NCBI GenBank assembly: GCA_020809425.1
Contig: JAGGDC010000001.1
Span: 1,364,001 to 1,428,000, forward strand
From: Candidatus Synoicihabitans palmerolidicus
Lineage (GTDB): Bacteria > Verrucomicrobiota > Verrucomicrobiia > Opitutales > Opitutaceae
Direction: 5' to 3'
Length of the DNA: 64,000 bases
Part shown: positions 40,958 through 51,008 of the stretch, in pieces
How the letters are laid out: the number at the start of each line of letters is the position of its first letter
Numbering within the stretch: position 1 is the stretch's first letter
Notes under the pieces: generated by a model
What the model was told of the DNA's origin: nothing
What the model saw: only the letters and a program-made list of their open reading frames with translations
Databases searched by the model: none
Translations under genes and position numbers: made by a program

Positions 40958-42773
40958 GAGCGTATCCCACAAGCGCAAGAGGTTGGAGAAGAGGAGGTAG
41001 CGTAAAAATAAAGAGGCAGAAACCGGGAGGATTTCCTGGTTTCGGCAAAAAAACGGCTTGGATAATTTGGTGTGAACAATACTATCGAAGTCGTCTCCCC
41101 GGAAGCTGCCCTGCAAACCTGGCTGCGTCCAGACCTGACTCCGGTCGGACCCAACAAAGATTACGCCGCGTTTCGCGATCAACTGGCGGGGCTCGACCAG
41201 TTGCTGGCCAACAGTCACTTGGAAACGATGGCCGTGGACTTTGCCCGGGAAAACTGGCGGGGCGACGACGTGGCCGGGTTGCCGCGACACCTGCAGTTCG
41301 CGCGCAAGGCGCGGCGGGTGCAGGTATTGCGCATGATGCTCGGGAAAATCAGCTTGCGTAAACTTTCCCTGAGCATCGCCTCCAGCGATCTGTTGGCCGA
41401 CTTTTGCGGAGCGCGCCGGATCGACGGCATCAAGGGGGTCTCCCAAAGAAAGCGTGCGGGAGCGTGCGTCCAAATGCTTCACCGCCGGGCAGGTGCGCAG
41501 GATGAGCCAAGTCTTTATCGAGATGTGCGGTGAGGCGGACCGGGCGAGCGAACTGGGACTGGCTGCGGCGCAGCCGATGGATACGTGCCTGGTGGACTCG
41601 ACCTGCCTGCAGGCCAACATCCATTTCCCGGTCGACTGGGTGCTCTTGCGCCCCCTGCTCAAGGCGGTGAAACTGATCCGTGCAGCGGGGTTGCGGGGTC
41701 GGATGCCGAACGAGCCGCCAGTCTTTGCCAAGCAGATGAATCGGTGGTGCCTCGCGATGACCCACAGCCGACGGCGCCGCGATGCGAAGCGGGCCCGCAA
41801 GGGCGTGCTCCGCCAGATGAAACGCCTGCTGCGCACCATCGGCGAGCAGGCCCACCGCCACCGCGACCACCTCGTCGCCGACTACGCCCGGACCCGCTTC
41901 AGTGAGCGCCAGGCCACCCACCCGCATCATTGCGCGCATCGACGCCATGCTCGAGCAACTGCCGGCCGCGATCAAACAGGCCCACGAACGCATCATCGGC
42001 GCGCGACCAGTGCCCAACGCCGAGAAGATCCTCAGCGTCTACGAACCCGACGTGCAGACCGTGGTCCGGGGCAAGGCGTCCGGCGAGGTCGAGTTTGGCA
42101 ACACCCTCATGATCAGTGAAAACGTGACGGAGTTGATCACCGATTGGCAGGTGTATCAGGGAATGACTCCGGCCGAATGGCGTCAGTTCGACCTGAGCCT
42201 CGAACGCCAGAATCAGTTCGCCCTGAGCACCCCGATCAAAGCGGCGAGCACCGACCGAGGCTTCTCGACCAAACGGCTGTGCGAACGCTTGGCCGAAGCC
42301 GACATTTATGACGCCACTTGCCCCCGCGATCCGCAGCAACTGCAACGGCGCATGCAGGAGCCGCAGTTCGTGGCGCTCCAACATCGCCGGGCTTCGACGG
42401 AAGCCCGCATCGCCATCATCAAGCAACGCCAAGGCAAGCGATTGAGTGCCAGAGGCTTCACGAATCGCTACCTGGCGGTAGCCTGGAGCATCCTCGGTCA
42501 CAACCTGTGGCTCATCGCCCGACTGCTGGCCGACCAACCACCGCAGGCAGGCCCAAGCCACGTAAAACCACCAAGCCCACTCCAACGATGAACAATAAAC
42601 CGGCTGCCGGAAGTTCCCTCATGGAAACGATCCAGGCACTGACTGCTGCGACACTGCAATTTAGCCATAAATTGCATCTGCGCGCGCCTACATCCGCCAT
42701 TGGTAGTCGGAAATCCGCTCAAAAATCGGCTTTCCTGCCCCCCCTCCAAAATCAGGGTAAATGGGACACGCTC
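40958..42773 (+). mobile_element. ISNCY/IS1182-like insertion sequence (1.8 kb)
   Basis: Ends were placed by an imperfect inverted repeat: GAGCGTATCCCA at 40958 and GAGCGTGTCCCA reversed ending at 42773. Scattered further matches (TTGGAG at offset about 25) continue inward on both sides. One transposase region on the plus strand fills the interior. No target duplication is clear. It cuts the cyclase gene. A GAGCGTGTCCA sequence also appears at about 45702 beside ISAs1 copy B, perhaps a relic of another copy. Confidence 0.65.
41072..42591 (+). pseudogene. DDE transposase (ISNCY/IS1182-like), two frameshifts
   Basis: From GTG 41072 the N-terminal region (ARKARRVQVLRMMLGKISL) leads to the first catalytic block. 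That block is read in another frame after a shift near 41445: MDTCLVDSTCLQANIHFPVD, with the Asp followed by a helix. A second shift near 41925 leads to VYEPDVQTVVRGKASGEVEF and the Glu-containing end QHRRASTEARIAIIKQRQG. Repaired length is about 500 residues. The family call rests on the DST-x-x-x-x-N-I-H-x-P-x-D phrase and is less certain than the fact that it is a DDE transposase. Confidence 0.7.
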
Positions 42774-42888
42774 CAAGTAACCGACAACGAGGCAATCGAT
42801 GCCGAAAAAACTACGATTATCGACCGATTCTGCCGATAATTGATGAAAAGTCGATCCGTTTCCCTTAAATCCAACTCGGGCGATCGGC

Positions 42889-43872
42889 TCAGAGTTTGCT
42901 CCAGTCGAGCATCCGTTGAATGGGCGCCAGAGCGGCCGTGCGAACATCCGCCGCCATTTCGATGGCCGAACTGAGGGTCTTGAGAGCGTCGCGAACCTTC
43001 TCGATCGTATTCATCTTCATGAAACGGCAATCGTTGCAGGCGCACGTGTTGGTGGGGCCGGTGATGAAGGTTTTGTGAGGCACGTCCTTCTGCAGGCGGT
43101 GAAGCATGCCGCTTTCGGTTACGACGATGATGCGTTCGGCCGGGGATTCCCGGGCGAATTTGACCATCAGTTCGGTTGAGCAGACTTCATCGGCGAGGTC
43201 GCGCACGGCCTGAACGCACTCGGGGTGGGCGACGACCGGGGCATCGGGAAACTGCAGCCGGATTTTTTCAATCGCAGCGGTGGTGAACTGCACGTGGGCG
43301 TAACAGCTGCCGGGCCACAATTTCATGGGGCGGCCGGTTTGCTGGCTGACCCATTGACCGAGATTTTGGTCGGGCACGAAGAGTATTTCACGGTCAGCGG
43401 GAACTCGTTCGACGATTTTATTGGCGTTGCCGCTGGTGCAGATGACGTCGGCGAGGGCTTTGACGCCGGCGGATCAATTGATGTAAGCGACGACGTAAAC
43501 CTCGGGATGCGCGGTCTTATAGGCGGCCAAGCGGTCAGCGGGACAGGAGTCGGAGAGAGAGCACCCTGCATCCATATCCGGTAGCAGTACGGTGCGGCCG
43601 GGGTTTACGATTTTGGCCGTTTCGGCCATAAAGTGGACTCCGCAAAAAAGAATGACGTCTGCTTCCGCCGCTTGAGCCTGATAGGACAAGCCCAGGGAAT
43701 CCCCGACGTAGTCTGCCACCTGTTGGATGGACTCGATCTGATAGTTGTGAGCCAGAATGACGGCATTGCGCTCTTTTTTGAGCGCGAGAATTTCATGTTG
43801 AATCGCGGTGAATTCCGGAGGGAAGGAACGGGGCGCGAGAATCAACGGGTCGTAGTCAAGAACAGCGGGCAT
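42889..43872 (-). pseudogene. nadA: Quinolinate synthase with a single in-frame TGA
   Basis: NadA condenses iminoaspartate and DHAP to quinolinate for NAD synthesis and needs a [4Fe-4S] cluster. From ATG 43872 ([16 protein letters not shown]) the family blocks are complete: [33 protein letters not shown] (cluster Cys), [46 protein letters not shown] and CACNDCRFMKMNT. At 43474-43476 the codon after YIN is TGA, one base from TGC/TGT, and many homologues have YINCSA there. The rest is in frame and full length (327 codons). It is either a very young pseudogene, a read-through case or a base error. It is also in frame with the TPR gene upstream. Confidence 0.85.
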
Positions 43873-44259
43873 GATAAAGGGTCGAGAGGATAAAATCACT
43901 TTGAGCAGATTGATCATATCTTGAAACTCGGGGTAATCGTGCAGGGTCGCGAGGTCGGGGTCGTTCTCCCTCCAATCATGATCGATGTAGCCCAACTCGA
44001 TGGCGTGGCGCAGGGTTTTCATAGCACCGGCGCGACGATCGGTGAGGGCGAGCAGGCAGGCTAGATTGTAGTGGGCTGTGGCGTCGCGGGGACAAAGACG
44101 GACCATGCGGCGCTCCATGCGCAAGCCACCATCCAAGCGACCGGTTTTAGTGTAGAGACCACCGAGGATGGCGATTACGTCGATGTAGCGGGGGGCGCGC
44201 TTCAGCACGGATTCGAAAAAGCCGATTTCCCACTCGGGGTCTTCTTTGGTACGGGCCAT
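43873..44259 (-). CDS. Small TPR protein read in frame into nadA
   Basis: From ATG 44259 there are 129 codons of TPR-like helices: [60 protein letters not shown] and a final [14 protein letters not shown]. Such small TPR proteins normally end near this point. Here no stop follows and the frame enters nadA through [13 protein letters not shown] exists one base out of frame right after LLK, so a one-base change probably fused the two genes. It is 33 bp behind the fur-like gene in one operon. Confidence 0.65.
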
Positions 44260-44292
44260 GACGGGACGGTGGACGAGCCGGGAGCAAATGCT

Positions 44293-44757
44293 TCAGGCGG
44301 AGCGGTGTTTGCAGGCTCCGCTATCGCGCAACGCGTCACAGCGGGCGGAAACCTGCAGGCGTTGGGAGACGGGGCGAAGTCCGACTTTGGAGGCAACTGA
44401 GTTGCCATACCATTCCATGAAAGGGGCGCTGATTTCGAAAATCTTGTCGCAATCGAGGCAGATGACCTGAGCGACTTCCGTCCCGCCTTCGAGGTTTGGC
44501 AGGTAATATTTCAGGTTTTTACCAATATCGACCTCACGCAGGAGAGCACTTTCCACCATGATGGGCAGGGTGCGGTAGACGGTGGCACGGGAGACGGAGT
44601 CGTCGATGGCGCGCGCGTGGTCGAGTAATTCCTCCGCGGTGACGTGGTCGGTCTGGGCGAAGGCGGCTTCGAAGATGGCAAGGCGTTGGTTGGTGACGCG
44701 CAGCCCTTTGGTGCCGAGGTAGGATTTGAATTTTTCGCGCGCGGCGTCGTTGCTCAC
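44293..44757 (-). CDS. Fur-family transcriptional regulator
   Basis: This 154-residue metal-responsive repressor has a winged helix ([20 protein letters not shown], then [18 protein letters not shown]). The dimer/metal domain contains [18 protein letters not shown] and a second Cys pair near the C-terminus ([14 protein letters not shown]). Which metal or peroxide it senses cannot be told; the Cys pairs suit a structural zinc site. It is transcribed ahead of the TPR/nadA genes. ISAs1 copy B begins only 51 bp upstream of its ATG, so the native promoter was probably altered or replaced. Confidence 0.88.
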   Translation of the reverse strand: MSNDAAREKFKSYLGTKGLRVTNQRLAIFEAAFAQTDHVTAEELLDHARAIDDSVSRATVYRTLPIMVESALLREVDIGKNLKYYLPNLEGGTEVAQVICLDCDKIFEISAPFMEWYGNSVASKVGLRPVSQRLQVSARCDALRDSGACKHRSA

Positions 44758-44808
44758 GAGGAGGACTGTCGGAGCGGTGGAGGGGGAGTGTCAATGTTGG
44801 GTTACAGG

Positions 44809-45700
44809 CATGGTCTTTTGTTTTAGGAATGGGAACGGATGGCGCGCAGGGAGATATGCGTGGAATGTTGGCAGGATTCGAAGACGTGCGGCAGGGGCCG
44901 CTCGGGCCAGTGTTGGGCGCAGACGCGCAGCAGGACGCTGCGCAAGAGGGCGAGGTTGGCCAGGGCGTTGACGTTGCGGGTACGCGAGTGGTCTTCGCGC
45001 CAGCAGGCGTCGCGGCGCCAGTGGTTGCGGATCTCTACTCCGCCCCAGTGCCCGCGGATCGAGGCGAGCATTTGCGCAGGGCTGCGTTCTGCGGGTGCCA
45101 GGCTGCTGGCGTAGGCGCGTTGCTCGCAACTTTCGGTGAGGTCGCGTTTTCGCACCGTGGTTTTGTCCACGAGCACCAGGCTGCGCAGCCCGGGGTAGTC
45201 GGCTTGCGAGGGCGTGGCCACCACCACGGACACCCGCCAGGTGGCACGCGGCCCCGACTCGGATCGGTCAGCTCAAAAAAGGGGGTGGAACGGTCCGGGC
45301 GCGCTGGACCAGCGCGCTCAGCTGGGGTTGCCTTTGATTTGGAGCACATACTCGCCGCCTTTTTCCACGATGGTGCGGGCCTGCTCGCGGGTGGCGTGCA
45401 AGGCGTCGCCGGTGTGACGATCTGCTCGTCCAACGACGCGGCGGCCAACACCTCACCGGCGCGGGCCTGTTCACTGCGCGGGGTGTTTTCCTTTTGATCG
45501 ACGATGGCCAAGGCGACCGGCGCGCCGGTGTCGGCCTCGACCAGGCTGAGCACCCCGATCGCGTCGCGGATAAACTTTCCGTCCAGGGCGAGCGCTCCGG
45601 GCAGGGCACCGGCGTGGGCTGTGAGCCAGCGGTTGAGGGCCTGGGCAAAGGCCTCCGGATCGAGCCGGGTGAGCACGTCGTAAAACACACTGTAACTGGA
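44809..45700 (-). mobile_element. ISAs1-type element, copy B, 5'-truncated
   Basis: The left end (CATGGTCTTTTGTTTTAGG) and about 890 bp of the DDE half match copy A (26634-27536) nearly base for base. There are a few point differences and small indels (for example near 45100, 45245 and 45330). Identity stops at about 45700, in the codons for YSVFYDVLTRLD, so the whole DUF4338 half is missing. The transposase remnant is frameshifted. The sensor-kinase gene begins 22 bp further on. Confidence 0.9.
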
Positions 45701-45722
45701 GCGTGTCCATTGCTCCAGTATC

Positions 45723-47801
45723 TTGTCTGATCCGTCCCCTAACTCCGACTTGCCTCAGATTACCGGTCGTCCTCTCGACGACAGAGGACGATTTCGTGCC
45801 CTTCACGCCTTAAAGCTGATGGATTCGGCTGAGGAGGAGCAATTTAACCGCCCCACTCGTCTGGCCCAACGCTTTCTCCAAGTTCCGTGGTGCTTGGTGT
45901 CACTCGTCGATGATACCCGACAATTTTTTAAAGCGCAGACCGGACTCACCGGACCGGTCGCCACAGCACGGCAAACTCCACTGACCCACTCTTTTTTCCA
46001 GCACGTGGTCACATCCGGCACTCCTCTCATCATTGAGGACGCTCGTGGTTATTCCATCCTGTGCACGAATCTCGCCATTCCCGAACTCGGAGTCATCGCC
46101 TATCTGGGGTTCCCCATTGTCACTCCCGATGGCTACGTCTTGGGATCATTTTGCGTTATCGATACCAAACCTAGAAAGTGGGAACAGAGCGAAATCGAAC
46201 TCGTTCGTGAACTCGCTCAAGTCGTAAACGCCGAAGTCGCATCCCGGCATCACTCTCGCACTGCTCAAACCGCCCTGCAAGTCAGTCAAGCTCGGTTGGC
46301 CGATGTGCTTGACCGCGCTGAGTGCGTCGTCTGGGAAGCTGAGGTGCAGTGTTCCAACTCCACTTGGTCTTGGAGATTTTCCGTTCAACCTTGTGCTCGC
46401 TATTTGCGAATACTCGGTGAGATGCCCACCAAACGGGGAGCCAATCTCTGGCAGCATTGCCACCGTCTCGATGCCGATCAGATGGACAGAATCAGTAAAA
46501 AGGCGCTGCTCGACGGCAGCTCCAAGTATAGTCAGGAGTTTCGCTTGGTCAAAGATGACCGCATCACCTGGCTGAGTGAAAGCGTCACCATCACTCGACG
46601 GGACGCCTCAAATTTCTGGTTGGTCGGAATCGCCACCGATATCACAGCCCGCCGTCTCGCCGAACAGGCGATGCACGAGAGTCAGGAACGCATGCGTCTT
46701 TTCGCGGAGCACGCTCCCGCCTCCGTTGCCATGTTTGACCGGGAAATGCACTACTTGGTGCACAGTGCCAAGTGGCTGACCGACTATGGACTTGAAGGTC
46801 AATCACTCATCGGTCGCTCCCACTACGAAGTTTTTCCAGAAATCCCGGCTCGCTGGCGAGAGGTCCATATCCATTGCCTCGCCGGCGCGACGGAAATCAG
46901 CGACGCCGACCTATTCAAACGCGAAGACGGCACTTCTCAGTGGCTTAGTTGGCGCGTGCAACCCTGGCACACCAGAGAGCGGGAAATCGGTGGGATTGTG
47001 ATGTTCACTGAGGACATCACGCGCCAAAAACAATTGTCCGCCGAGCTGGAAGCCGCTCGCGATCAAGCGCTCGAATCCTCGCGCCTCAAATCTCAGTTCT
47101 TGGCCAACATGAGCCACGAAATCCGCACCCCGATGAACGGTATCATCGGCATGGCCGATCTGCTCGTGGATACACCGCTCACCGCCGAGCAACACAGCAT
47201 GAGCACCGTGATCCAAAAGAGCGCGGAGTCTCTTCTGACGGTCATCAACGATATTTTGGATGTATCCAAAATCGAAGCAGGCAAGATGGAGTTGGAAACC
47301 AGTCCATTCTCGATTCGGACCGTCATCCAAGAAGTCGTGGAGTTACTGACCCCCAATGCAGGCCCCAAGGGGATCCATCTCCAATCACAGATTGCGCCCC
47401 ATCTTCCAGCCTAGATTATGGGTGACAGTATTCGCTTCCGCCAGGTCGTCATGAATTTAGTCTCCAATGCCATCAAATTCACCAATGAAGGATCGGTAAA
47501 AATCTCGGTGGATCTCCAGACTGGAACTGACGATTCGAAGGAGTCTATACGTATTCGTATTATTGATACTAGAATCGGCATTCCGGCGGCCGCCCAGGCC
47601 AAGCTGTTGTCTCCCTTTACGCAAGTTGATGGCTCGCATACGCGACGCCATACGGGCACCGGCCTCGGTCTCACCATCAGCCATCAGTTGGTTGCCTTAA
47701 TGGGCGGGACCATGTCTTTCACCAGCGAGGAAGGCGCTGGTTCTCAATTCCAGTTCACCGTCCCGTTCGTGACTCCGCCCCGGTCGGCACCCGACGTGCC
47801 C
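45723..47801 (+). pseudogene. GAF-PAS-PAS sensor histidine kinase, nonsense codon, C-terminus lost to IS66
   Basis: From TTG 45723 the protein has a GAF domain (about residues 25-175: FNRPTRLAQRFLQVPWCLVS, GYVLGSFCVIDTKPRKW). Two PAS/PAC units follow (VGIATDITARRLAEQAM and IGGIVMFTEDITRQKQL). HisKA has the phosphoacceptor His in FLANMSHEIRTPMNGIIGMA. HATPase_c then has VVMNLVSNAIKFTNEG and THTGTGLGLTISHQLV-like blocks. In-frame TAG at 47412-47414 precedes the N-box. After PFVTPPRSAPDVP the reading enters IS66 sequence, so any receiver domain is gone. Its native promoter side is replaced by ISAs1 copy B. Confidence 0.88.
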
Positions 47802-48133
47802 GCCCCTCAGCGTTGGGCAAAAAAAACTGACTGTTCGTAGGGCATCCCGATGCCGGCCAACGCTCGGTGCTCATCTACTCGATCGTGATCAGCTGCCAAC
47901 GTCACGGGCACGACCCGTTGGACTATCTGCGCGACGTGCTCACCAGGCTGCCGCAACGACTCCCAGGTGCCGACATCAGCGATCTGCTGCCGGTTAACTG
48001 GAAACCCTCCGTCGACGTCGAACTGCCCGCACCATCGCAATCATAACGATTGCTACATCGAAGTCGTTACCATCGCGGTGCCGTTATCGTTACCTTCGTT
48101 ATCAGGCAAGGAGGTCGCCTCTCGGACGCTTAC
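47802..48133 (+). mobile_element. IS66 terminal fragment (tnpC 3' end plus terminal repeat)
   Basis: About 330 bp match the end of the IS66 at 50922-51253 in the opposite orientation. The fragment holds the last ~80 codons of tnpC in good frame (GADISDLLPVNWKPSVDV, stop TAA 48044-48046) and the terminal repeat GTCGCCTCTCGGACGCTTAC at 48114-48133. It joins the truncated kinase to a truncated transporter. The other end of this IS copy is absent, so the flanking DNA between the two genes was deleted. Confidence 0.9.
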
Positions 48134-48560
48134 GAAGAAATCGCTCTTCCTCATGGCGCTATGCGTCAATATTCCAAATCTCTGCTTCGTTTACCTCAGC
48201 CACACGGTGGCTCCGGATGCCCCGCTGTCCCTCGCCACCGTCGGGTTGCTCGTTACCTTGGAAAAGTTCGGCTACAGTTTCGGTTTTGTCGCCAACATGC
48301 TCTAGATGATGCAACAGATGTCGCCGGGAAAATATCACATGACGCACTACGCTTTCTGCACGGCGATCATGAATCTGGTGCGCGTTCCCACCCAAGCGAT
48401 TTCAGGCCCCTTGGCCGACCACGTAGGCTACAAGACGTTCTTCATCATTGTCTGCTTCGCATCTATTCCCTCTCTCATCGTCGCTTGGTTCGCTCCATTC
48501 CAGAGAGATGAAAAGGCCGATCAGGACCAGGAAGCCGCCGAGTTGGCCAAAGAGACGTAA
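48134..48560 (+). pseudogene. C-terminal part of an AmpG-like MFS transporter
   Basis: Just beyond the IS66 end the frame gives four hydrophobic segments of an AmpG/PAT-type transporter: KSLFLMALCVNIPNLCFVYL, LATVGLLVTLEKFGYSFGFV, FCTAIMNLVRVPTQAISGPL and TFFIIVCFASIPSLIVAWF. TAG at 48303-48305 interrupts ANML-MMQQMSPGKYHMT, where family members have Tyr (TAC to TAG). The N-terminal eight or so helices are missing. Homologues import muropeptides for cell-wall recycling. Confidence 0.8.
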
Positions 48561-48686
48561 TAGCCCTGCTCCTGGAATTGTTATTTCGCTCGCTCGCGGA
48601 GGACCTGCGCGAGCCGGGTGGCAACGCGTCTTGACTGCACCGAGCGAGTCGCTGCGGCTTCCGCCGGTAACCGTTCATGGGCTTTC

Positions 48687-49877
48687 CTATTCAGTTGACC
48701 CATCCATGGCCTCCATTACCGCCGCCCCCACCGCGTCCGCCAACAATCGGCCGCGGATCGTCAAACGGACTTTCCCCTGAATTTTCTCGGCCAATCCGTC
48801 CGCCACCAGTTCCGACAAAATTCCCCGGGCTCGTGACCACGCAGGACAGGGAAAGCGCCGCGCCAACTCCACCGGATCCACACCTGCGGTCATTCGTAGT
48901 CCAAATATTAACGCGTCTTCGGCCAAGAGAGCCGTCGTCAGTTCCACCCGATCTTCCGTCATCCGCTCGCCCCGGGCCACATCTGCGTGCCACTGATCCA
49001 AATCTGAGGGATTGGCCCCCCTCACTCCTCCGTGTTGACCCGCCGCCGCTGGTCCCACGCCAATCCACTCGTGCATATTCCAAGTATTGAGATTGTGGCG
49101 GCAGGTATGTCCCTCTCGGGCAAAATTCGCGACTTCGTATTGCGCATATCCCGCTCCATTCAAGCATCCCCAAGTTTTCTCATAGAGCCGAGCCTCATGC
49201 TCCGGATCTAGCTTCACCTTCCCCTCCGATAACTTCACCCACAGCTTGGTATCTTCCTCAAAAGTAAGGCAATACGTCGACAAGTGATCGGGTGCCAAGA
49301 TCAGCGCCTGTTCGAGATCCGCCATCCACGCCGCCTCATCCTGTCCCGGTAACGCGAACATGAGGTCAATATTAACACTCGCGAAATCCGCCTGGCGGAT
49401 CCGCTCGTAAGCTCGAAATACCTGCTCACGGGTGTGTTGCCGGCCTAACCCTTCCAGTAACTCCGGCTGAAAACTCTGCGCGCCCATCGAAATTCTGGTC
49501 ACCCCAATATCTTTCAGCGCTGCCAGGCGAGCCTCCGTCACCGAAGCCGGCGCCATTTCCACCCCCCACTCCTCTGGTTCACCGCCGCCATTGTAATCCC
49601 TGACCGCCTCTCCCAAGATCCGAATGTCATTCGATGAAAGCAATCCAGGCGTGCCTCCTCCCCAGAAAACCGTGGTCAAGGGACGGGGGCGCAGTACCAA
49701 CGCCAACTCCGACTTTATAGCTCTGAGGAACCTTTGCACTCCTTCTGCGGTCGGGCCAGTTTGATAGAATGCGCAAAAATCGCAAGTGCTCGCGCAAAAC
49801 GGCACATGGACATACATGCCCAAGGATGCTTTGTCTCCCCTTCGTGGAGATGAGCCAATTGCGGGTATTTCGCTCAT
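48687..49877 (-). CDS. hemW: HemW-like radical SAM protein
   Basis: This 396-residue protein carries the radical-SAM cluster motif CASTCDFCAF near residue 30. VFWGGGTPGLLSS follows, then MGAQSFQPELLEGLGRQH, VNIDLMFALPGQDEAAWMAD and HLSTYCLTFEEDT. The C-terminal HemW domain is LIFGLRMTAGVDPVEL. The family, formerly annotated as oxygen-independent coproporphyrinogen oxidase, is now seen mainly as heme chaperones. It lacks a clear extra Cys of HemN. Start ATG 49877 is preferred over a longer in-frame start because MSEIPAIG is followed by the conserved SLGMYVHVPFC. Divergent from the lipoprotein gene by about 42 bp. Intact. Confidence 0.9.
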   Translation of the reverse strand: MSEIPAIGSSPRRGDKASLGMYVHVPFCASTCDFCAFYQTGPTAEGVQRFLRAIKSELALVLRPRPLTTVFWGGGTPGLLSSNDIRILGEAVRDYNGGGEPEEWGVEMAPASVTEARLAALKDIGVTRISMGAQSFQPELLEGLGRQHTREQVFRAYERIRQADFASVNIDLMFALPGQDEAAWMADLEQALILAPDHLSTYCLTFEEDTKLWVKLSEGKVKLDPEHEARLYEKTWGCLNGAGYAQYEVANFAREGHTCRHNLNTWNMHEWIGVGPAAAGQHGGVRGANPSDLDQWHADVARGERMTEDRVELTTALLAEDALIFGLRMTAGVDPVELARRFPCPAWSRARGILSELVADGLAEKIQGKVRLTIRGRLLADAVGAAVMEAMDGSTE

Positions 49878-49919
49878 TGCCAATATCGAATGATTGTGTT
49901 GCGTATCCACCACTGCTTA

Positions 49920-50849
49920 ATGCGAAAGCTCATGCAAAAGAACCGCCCCCTTCAAGCGAAACGAATCTGGCAATGGCTCACTGCCGCGACTGCGTTAATG
50001 TTGTTCGCAGGCTGCGAGAACATGGTCATTGCCAATCTCACTCCGTCGATGTTTCCGGAGAATCCGTCACAAATCTATACCTTCTCAGCCCGGATTACCC
50101 CCAAATCTCGTGGCTACGTCGAAGGCTCGCTCCAGCCTCAGATTGTGATCGATGGCAATATCTACACGATGGAGCCTAGCCCGCTAGGCGAAGACATTTA
50201 CGAGTTCGACTATCAGATTCCCGCCGGCCGCCGCGAGGTTTCCTACTATTACCTTTCGACATTCGAAGTGCGTTTCAGCGGCGAAGTATCGCCTCGCGAG
50301 GCTTACACCGCGATTACCACCGCCCAACTCAAAGGGCGCTGGATCCTGTCCATGGTTTCCAATCGCGGCCCCGCAGGCGCCCGCATCGGAGTCGTCGGAC
50401 AGGGCTTCACCGGCCAGGACACCATTACCCTCAATGGTCAACCCACCCGCACGGTCTTCGATTCAGCCAACTCTCTCAGTTTCTTCGTCCCCGCCGTACC
50501 GCCTGGTCGCAACTACCAAGTTGCTGTAAATAGCCCCTCGGGCACCCAGCCGGTCGGAACCTTCCGCGTCGATGGTCTGAACATCGAAGTCTTCCCGTCG
50601 TCCCTGGATATGAGCCAAGGCCAGACACAAAACGTGACTTTTACACTGCCTCAGGCCGCGCCCTCCGGAGGCCTGCTGCTCGACATTACCACCGATGTCC
50701 CCGACAGCGTGATTATGCCCGAAGCCGTGATCCCTCCGGGTAGCAACTCGGTCACCATCCCTGTTCGGGGCGGTCTTCCCGGTTCCGGCAACCTCTACCT
50801 CACCGGCTTCGGTAGAGGCGAAGTGGTGGTGCCGGTCACCGTGCGCTAA
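49920..50849 (+). CDS. Lipoprotein with IPT/TIG-type beta-sandwich domain
   Basis: This 309-residue protein has a signal peptide and lipobox (TALMLFAGCEN), so it is probably anchored in a membrane facing the periplasm or surface. Residues about 25-125 form a beta-rich domain unknown to me (YTFSARITPKSRGYVEGSL). Next is an IPT/TIG-like unit (RGPAGARIGVVGQGFTGQDT, LNGQPTRTVFDSANSLSFFV) and a final beta domain ending GRGEVVVPVTVR. ATG 49920 or 49932 could be the start. It shares a short divergent upstream region with hemW. The frame is intact, and IS66 lies only 72 bp downstream. Function unknown. Confidence 0.8.
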   Translation: MRKLMQKNRPLQAKRIWQWLTAATALMLFAGCENMVIANLTPSMFPENPSQIYTFSARITPKSRGYVEGSLQPQIVIDGNIYTMEPSPLGEDIYEFDYQIPAGRREVSYYYLSTFEVRFSGEVSPREAYTAITTAQLKGRWILSMVSNRGPAGARIGVVGQGFTGQDTITLNGQPTRTVFDSANSLSFFVPAVPPGRNYQVAVNSPSGTQPVGTFRVDGLNIEVFPSSLDMSQGQTQNVTFTLPQAAPSGGLLLDITTDVPDSVIMPEAVIPPGSNSVTIPVRGGLPGSGNLYLTGFGRGEVVVPVTVR

Positions 50850-51008
50850 GCGTCGCCTCATCAGTTCCGCATGCTTTTGCCCTTGGAAACAGCGCCTTAT
50901 TCGGCCGCGGGCCAACTCAAAGTAAGCGTCCGAGAGGCAACCTCCTTGCCTGATAACGAAGGTAACGATAACGGCACCGCGATGGTAACGACTTCGATGT
51001 AGCAATCG

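Noticed and set aside
26634..45700. Composite transposon bounded by two ISAs1 copies
   Set aside because: Copy B is truncated, the cargo is ordinary chromosomal core, and there is no target duplication.
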